Source: Streptomyces jeddahensis (lineage in GTDB: Bacteria > Actinomycetota > Actinomycetes > Streptomycetales > Streptomycetaceae). Taken from it: a DNA stretch of 64,000 bases. Location of the stretch: the NCBI RefSeq assembly GCF_001642995.1, contig NZ_LOHS01000058.1, positions 1 to 64,000 of the forward strand. The letters are read 5' to 3'. Each line of letters begins with the position of its first letter. Position 1 is the first letter of the stretch. Of the stretch, positions 62,601 through 64,000 are shown piece by piece. The notes under the pieces are model-generated. The model was not told the DNA's origin. It did not search any database and saw only the letters and a list, made by a program, of their open reading frames with translations. A program made the translations under genes and the position numbers.

Positions 62601-63590
62601 ATGTTCCCGCCACTCCCGCATATCGGCAGGCGCCGCGCGCTGTCGGGCGCAGCCGCGGCCTTCGTGTCCTTGGGGCTGCTGCTGTGGTGGCTGCTGCCGC
62701 TGGACGAGGATGCGCCGGGTGGCCGTGTCACCTTCAGTACGGGTGTGAAGTCCGGGGTGTACGAGAAATACGGAGAGCTCCTGGAGCGGGCTCTCGCCCG
62801 TGATCTCCCGGATCTGCACGTGACGCTGCGCAGCAGCGAGGGTTCGCAGGAGAACCTGGAGCGGGTGGCGACGGGCAAGGCGGACTTCACCATCGCGGCC
62901 GCCGACGCCGTCCGGGCATACCAGCTGGAGGACAGGCCGGGCGCCGGCAGGCTGCGCGGCTGCGCCCGGCTCTACGACGACTACGTCCAGCTCGTGGTCC
63001 CGCGGTCGTCGGACGTGCACTCCGTCAAGGACCTGCGGAACAAGCGGGTGGCCGTGGGCCAGTCCGGCTCGGGCGTACGGCTGATCGCCGACCGGGTCCT
63101 CGAGGCCGCGGGCCTCGACGCCGACAAGGACATCGAGCCGCGCAGCATCGGGATCAACAAGATGCCCGAGGCGCTGAAGCGCGGCGACATCGACGCCTTC
63201 TTCTGGTCGGGCGGCCTGCCGACGACTGCCGTGGGGCAACTGGCAAAGCGTTTCGACATCCGGTTCGTGGAGCTCGGGAACCTCGTCGACGAACTCCACG
63301 AGCAGGGTGGCCCCTCCCGTTACTACCGGGCCTCCCTGATGCCGGCCGACACCTACACCCACCAGGGCACCGCGGTGTCGACGCTCGCGGTGGCGAATCT
63401 GCTCGTCACGACGGACCGCACGGACCCGGAGCTGACCAAGGGACTGACCCGCACGGTGATAGACAACCGCGACCACATCGGCGGCGAGGTACACGCGGCC
63501 CAGCTGGTGGACCTGCGAACGGCCCTGTACACAGACCCGCTCGAACTGCACGAGGGCGCCCGCCGCTACTACCAGTCGGTCAAGCCGTAG
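62601..63590 (+). CDS. TAXI-family TRAP transporter solute-binding protein
   Basis: This 329-residue protein has an N-terminal membrane anchor or signal (ALSGAAAAFVSLGLLLWWLLP) and a periplasmic-binding fold: VTFSTGVKSGVYEKYGELL, DFTIAAADAVRAYQ, LRNKRVAVGQSGSGVRL and AFFWSGGLPTT. TAXI proteins bind carboxylates such as glutamate or alpha-ketoglutarate for TRAP transporters, but no permease gene is present. The neighbour is a histidine kinase, so a role as a co-sensor is possible. ATG 62601. Confidence 0.85.
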   Translation: MFPPLPHIGRRRALSGAAAAFVSLGLLLWWLLPLDEDAPGGRVTFSTGVKSGVYEKYGELLERALARDLPDLHVTLRSSEGSQENLERVATGKADFTIAAADAVRAYQLEDRPGAGRLRGCARLYDDYVQLVVPRSSDVHSVKDLRNKRVAVGQSGSGVRLIADRVLEAAGLDADKDIEPRSIGINKMPEALKRGDIDAFFWSGGLPTTAVGQLAKRFDIRFVELGNLVDELHEQGGPSRYYRASLMPADTYTHQGTAVSTLAVANLLVTTDRTDPELTKGLTRTVIDNRDHIGGEVHAAQLVDLRTALYTDPLELHEGARRYYQSVKP

Positions 63591-63684
63591 CGCACCGGAG
63601 TCCCACGCCTGCGGCCAGGGCCGAAGGCCCCAGCCCTGCTGGCGCGAGCCACGACCCGCACCGGTGCCAGAGGCCCGCGAGGCC

Positions 63685-64000
63685 TCACACCCCCGGCGGC
63701 TCCGACCGCGGCACCGTCACCGTTACCCGCAACCCGTGCGGTTCATGGTGCGCGTACGCGATGGTGCCGCCGGCTGCGGCAAGGAGGGCGCGGGAGATGG
63801 ACAGCCCCAGACCGGAGCCCTTGACGTTCTGGTGGCGATTGCTGCGCCAGAAGCGGTCGCCGATGCGGGTCAGTTCCTCCTCGGCCAGGCCGGGCCCGCG
63901 GTCCGCTATGACGATGGTCGACTTCTCGCCGTTCGCGAAGACCGTGACCGTGACCTCCTCGCCCTCGGGGGTGAACTTCAGGGCGTTGTCGATCACCGCG
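63685..64000 (-). CDS. Sensor histidine kinase, C-terminal part (partial)
   Basis: Only the last 105 residues are inside the window: N box AVIDNALKFTPEG, G1 IADRGPGLAEEE, F box RFWRSN and G2 GSGLGLSISRALL, so the ATPase domain of an orthodox kinase. The open frame runs to the window edge, so the gene continues upstream beyond 64000. It converges on the TAXI gene. Confidence 0.85.
   Translation of the reverse strand, partial: AVIDNALKFTPEGEEVTVTVFANGEKSTIVIADRGPGLAEEELTRIGDRFWRSNRHQNVKGSGLGLSISRALLAAAGGTIAYAHHEPHGLRVTVTVPRSEPPGV

Overview
This is a roughly 72% G+C actinobacterial chromosome segment, almost certainly Streptomyces. The evidence is: the principal sigma factor HrdB next to the sporulation regulator WhiH; the nrdR-nrdJ pair divergent from lexA; parC/parE; frequent GTG and TTG starts behind purine-rich ribosome binding sites; and near-absence of TTA codons. 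From memory, the gene order follows, in reverse, the S. coelicolor interval from about SCO5836 (parC) to SCO5784. This is core chromosome. I saw no insertion sequence, prophage, tRNA, rRNA or CRISPR array.

Layout. 0.5-12.5 kb: parC, a CobW-type GTPase, an iron-box-controlled sucrase/ferredoxin-like protein, a CitA/DcuS-type two-component system facing a DUF485/acetate-type symporter pair, and parE. 12.9-19.1 kb: a small zinc-ribbon protein, a secreted trypsin-like protease, hrdB, whiH and an ABC ATPase-permease fusion with damaged catalytic motifs. 19.6-27.3 kb: a Nudix/winged-helix protein, a DUF4192 protein with octapeptide repeats, a RecQ helicase fused to a phosphoribosyltransferase-like tail, two proteins of unknown function and RNase HII. 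27.4-35 kb: a TetR repressor with its divergent MFS pump, a large DUF4173 membrane protein, an ADP-ribosylglycohydrolase, a histidine phosphatase, a YdbC-like protein and a TerD protein. 35-42 kb: nrdJ, nrdR, lexA and dinG (DNA precursor supply and SOS). 42.2-49 kb: a four-gene NIS siderophore operon. 49.3-64 kb: a secreted protease, hflX, an M1 peptidase, rsh, dapF, a membrane protein, miaA, two small proteins, a dioxygenase-fold protein, miaB, a TAXI-type binding protein and the end of a histidine kinase.

How the genes work together. Many maintain the chromosome and nucleotide pools (parC, parE, recQ, rnhB, nrdJ/nrdR, lexA, dinG). Others set global expression (hrdB, whiH, rsh, hflX, miaA, miaB). 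Accessory functions are iron acquisition, efflux and secreted proteolysis.

Most notable observations: a siderophore operon with aminotransferase, acyltransferase and two synthetases but no N-hydroxylase or decarboxylase; TTA codons in rsh and at codon 6 of the MFS pump, with miaA and miaB nearby; two inverted perfect DnaA boxes upstream of recQ; a DmdR-type iron box abutting a GTG start, implying a leaderless mRNA; paired NrdR-box candidates and a SOS box between nrdR and lexA; and in-frame degenerate tandem repeats in several otherwise ordinary proteins.
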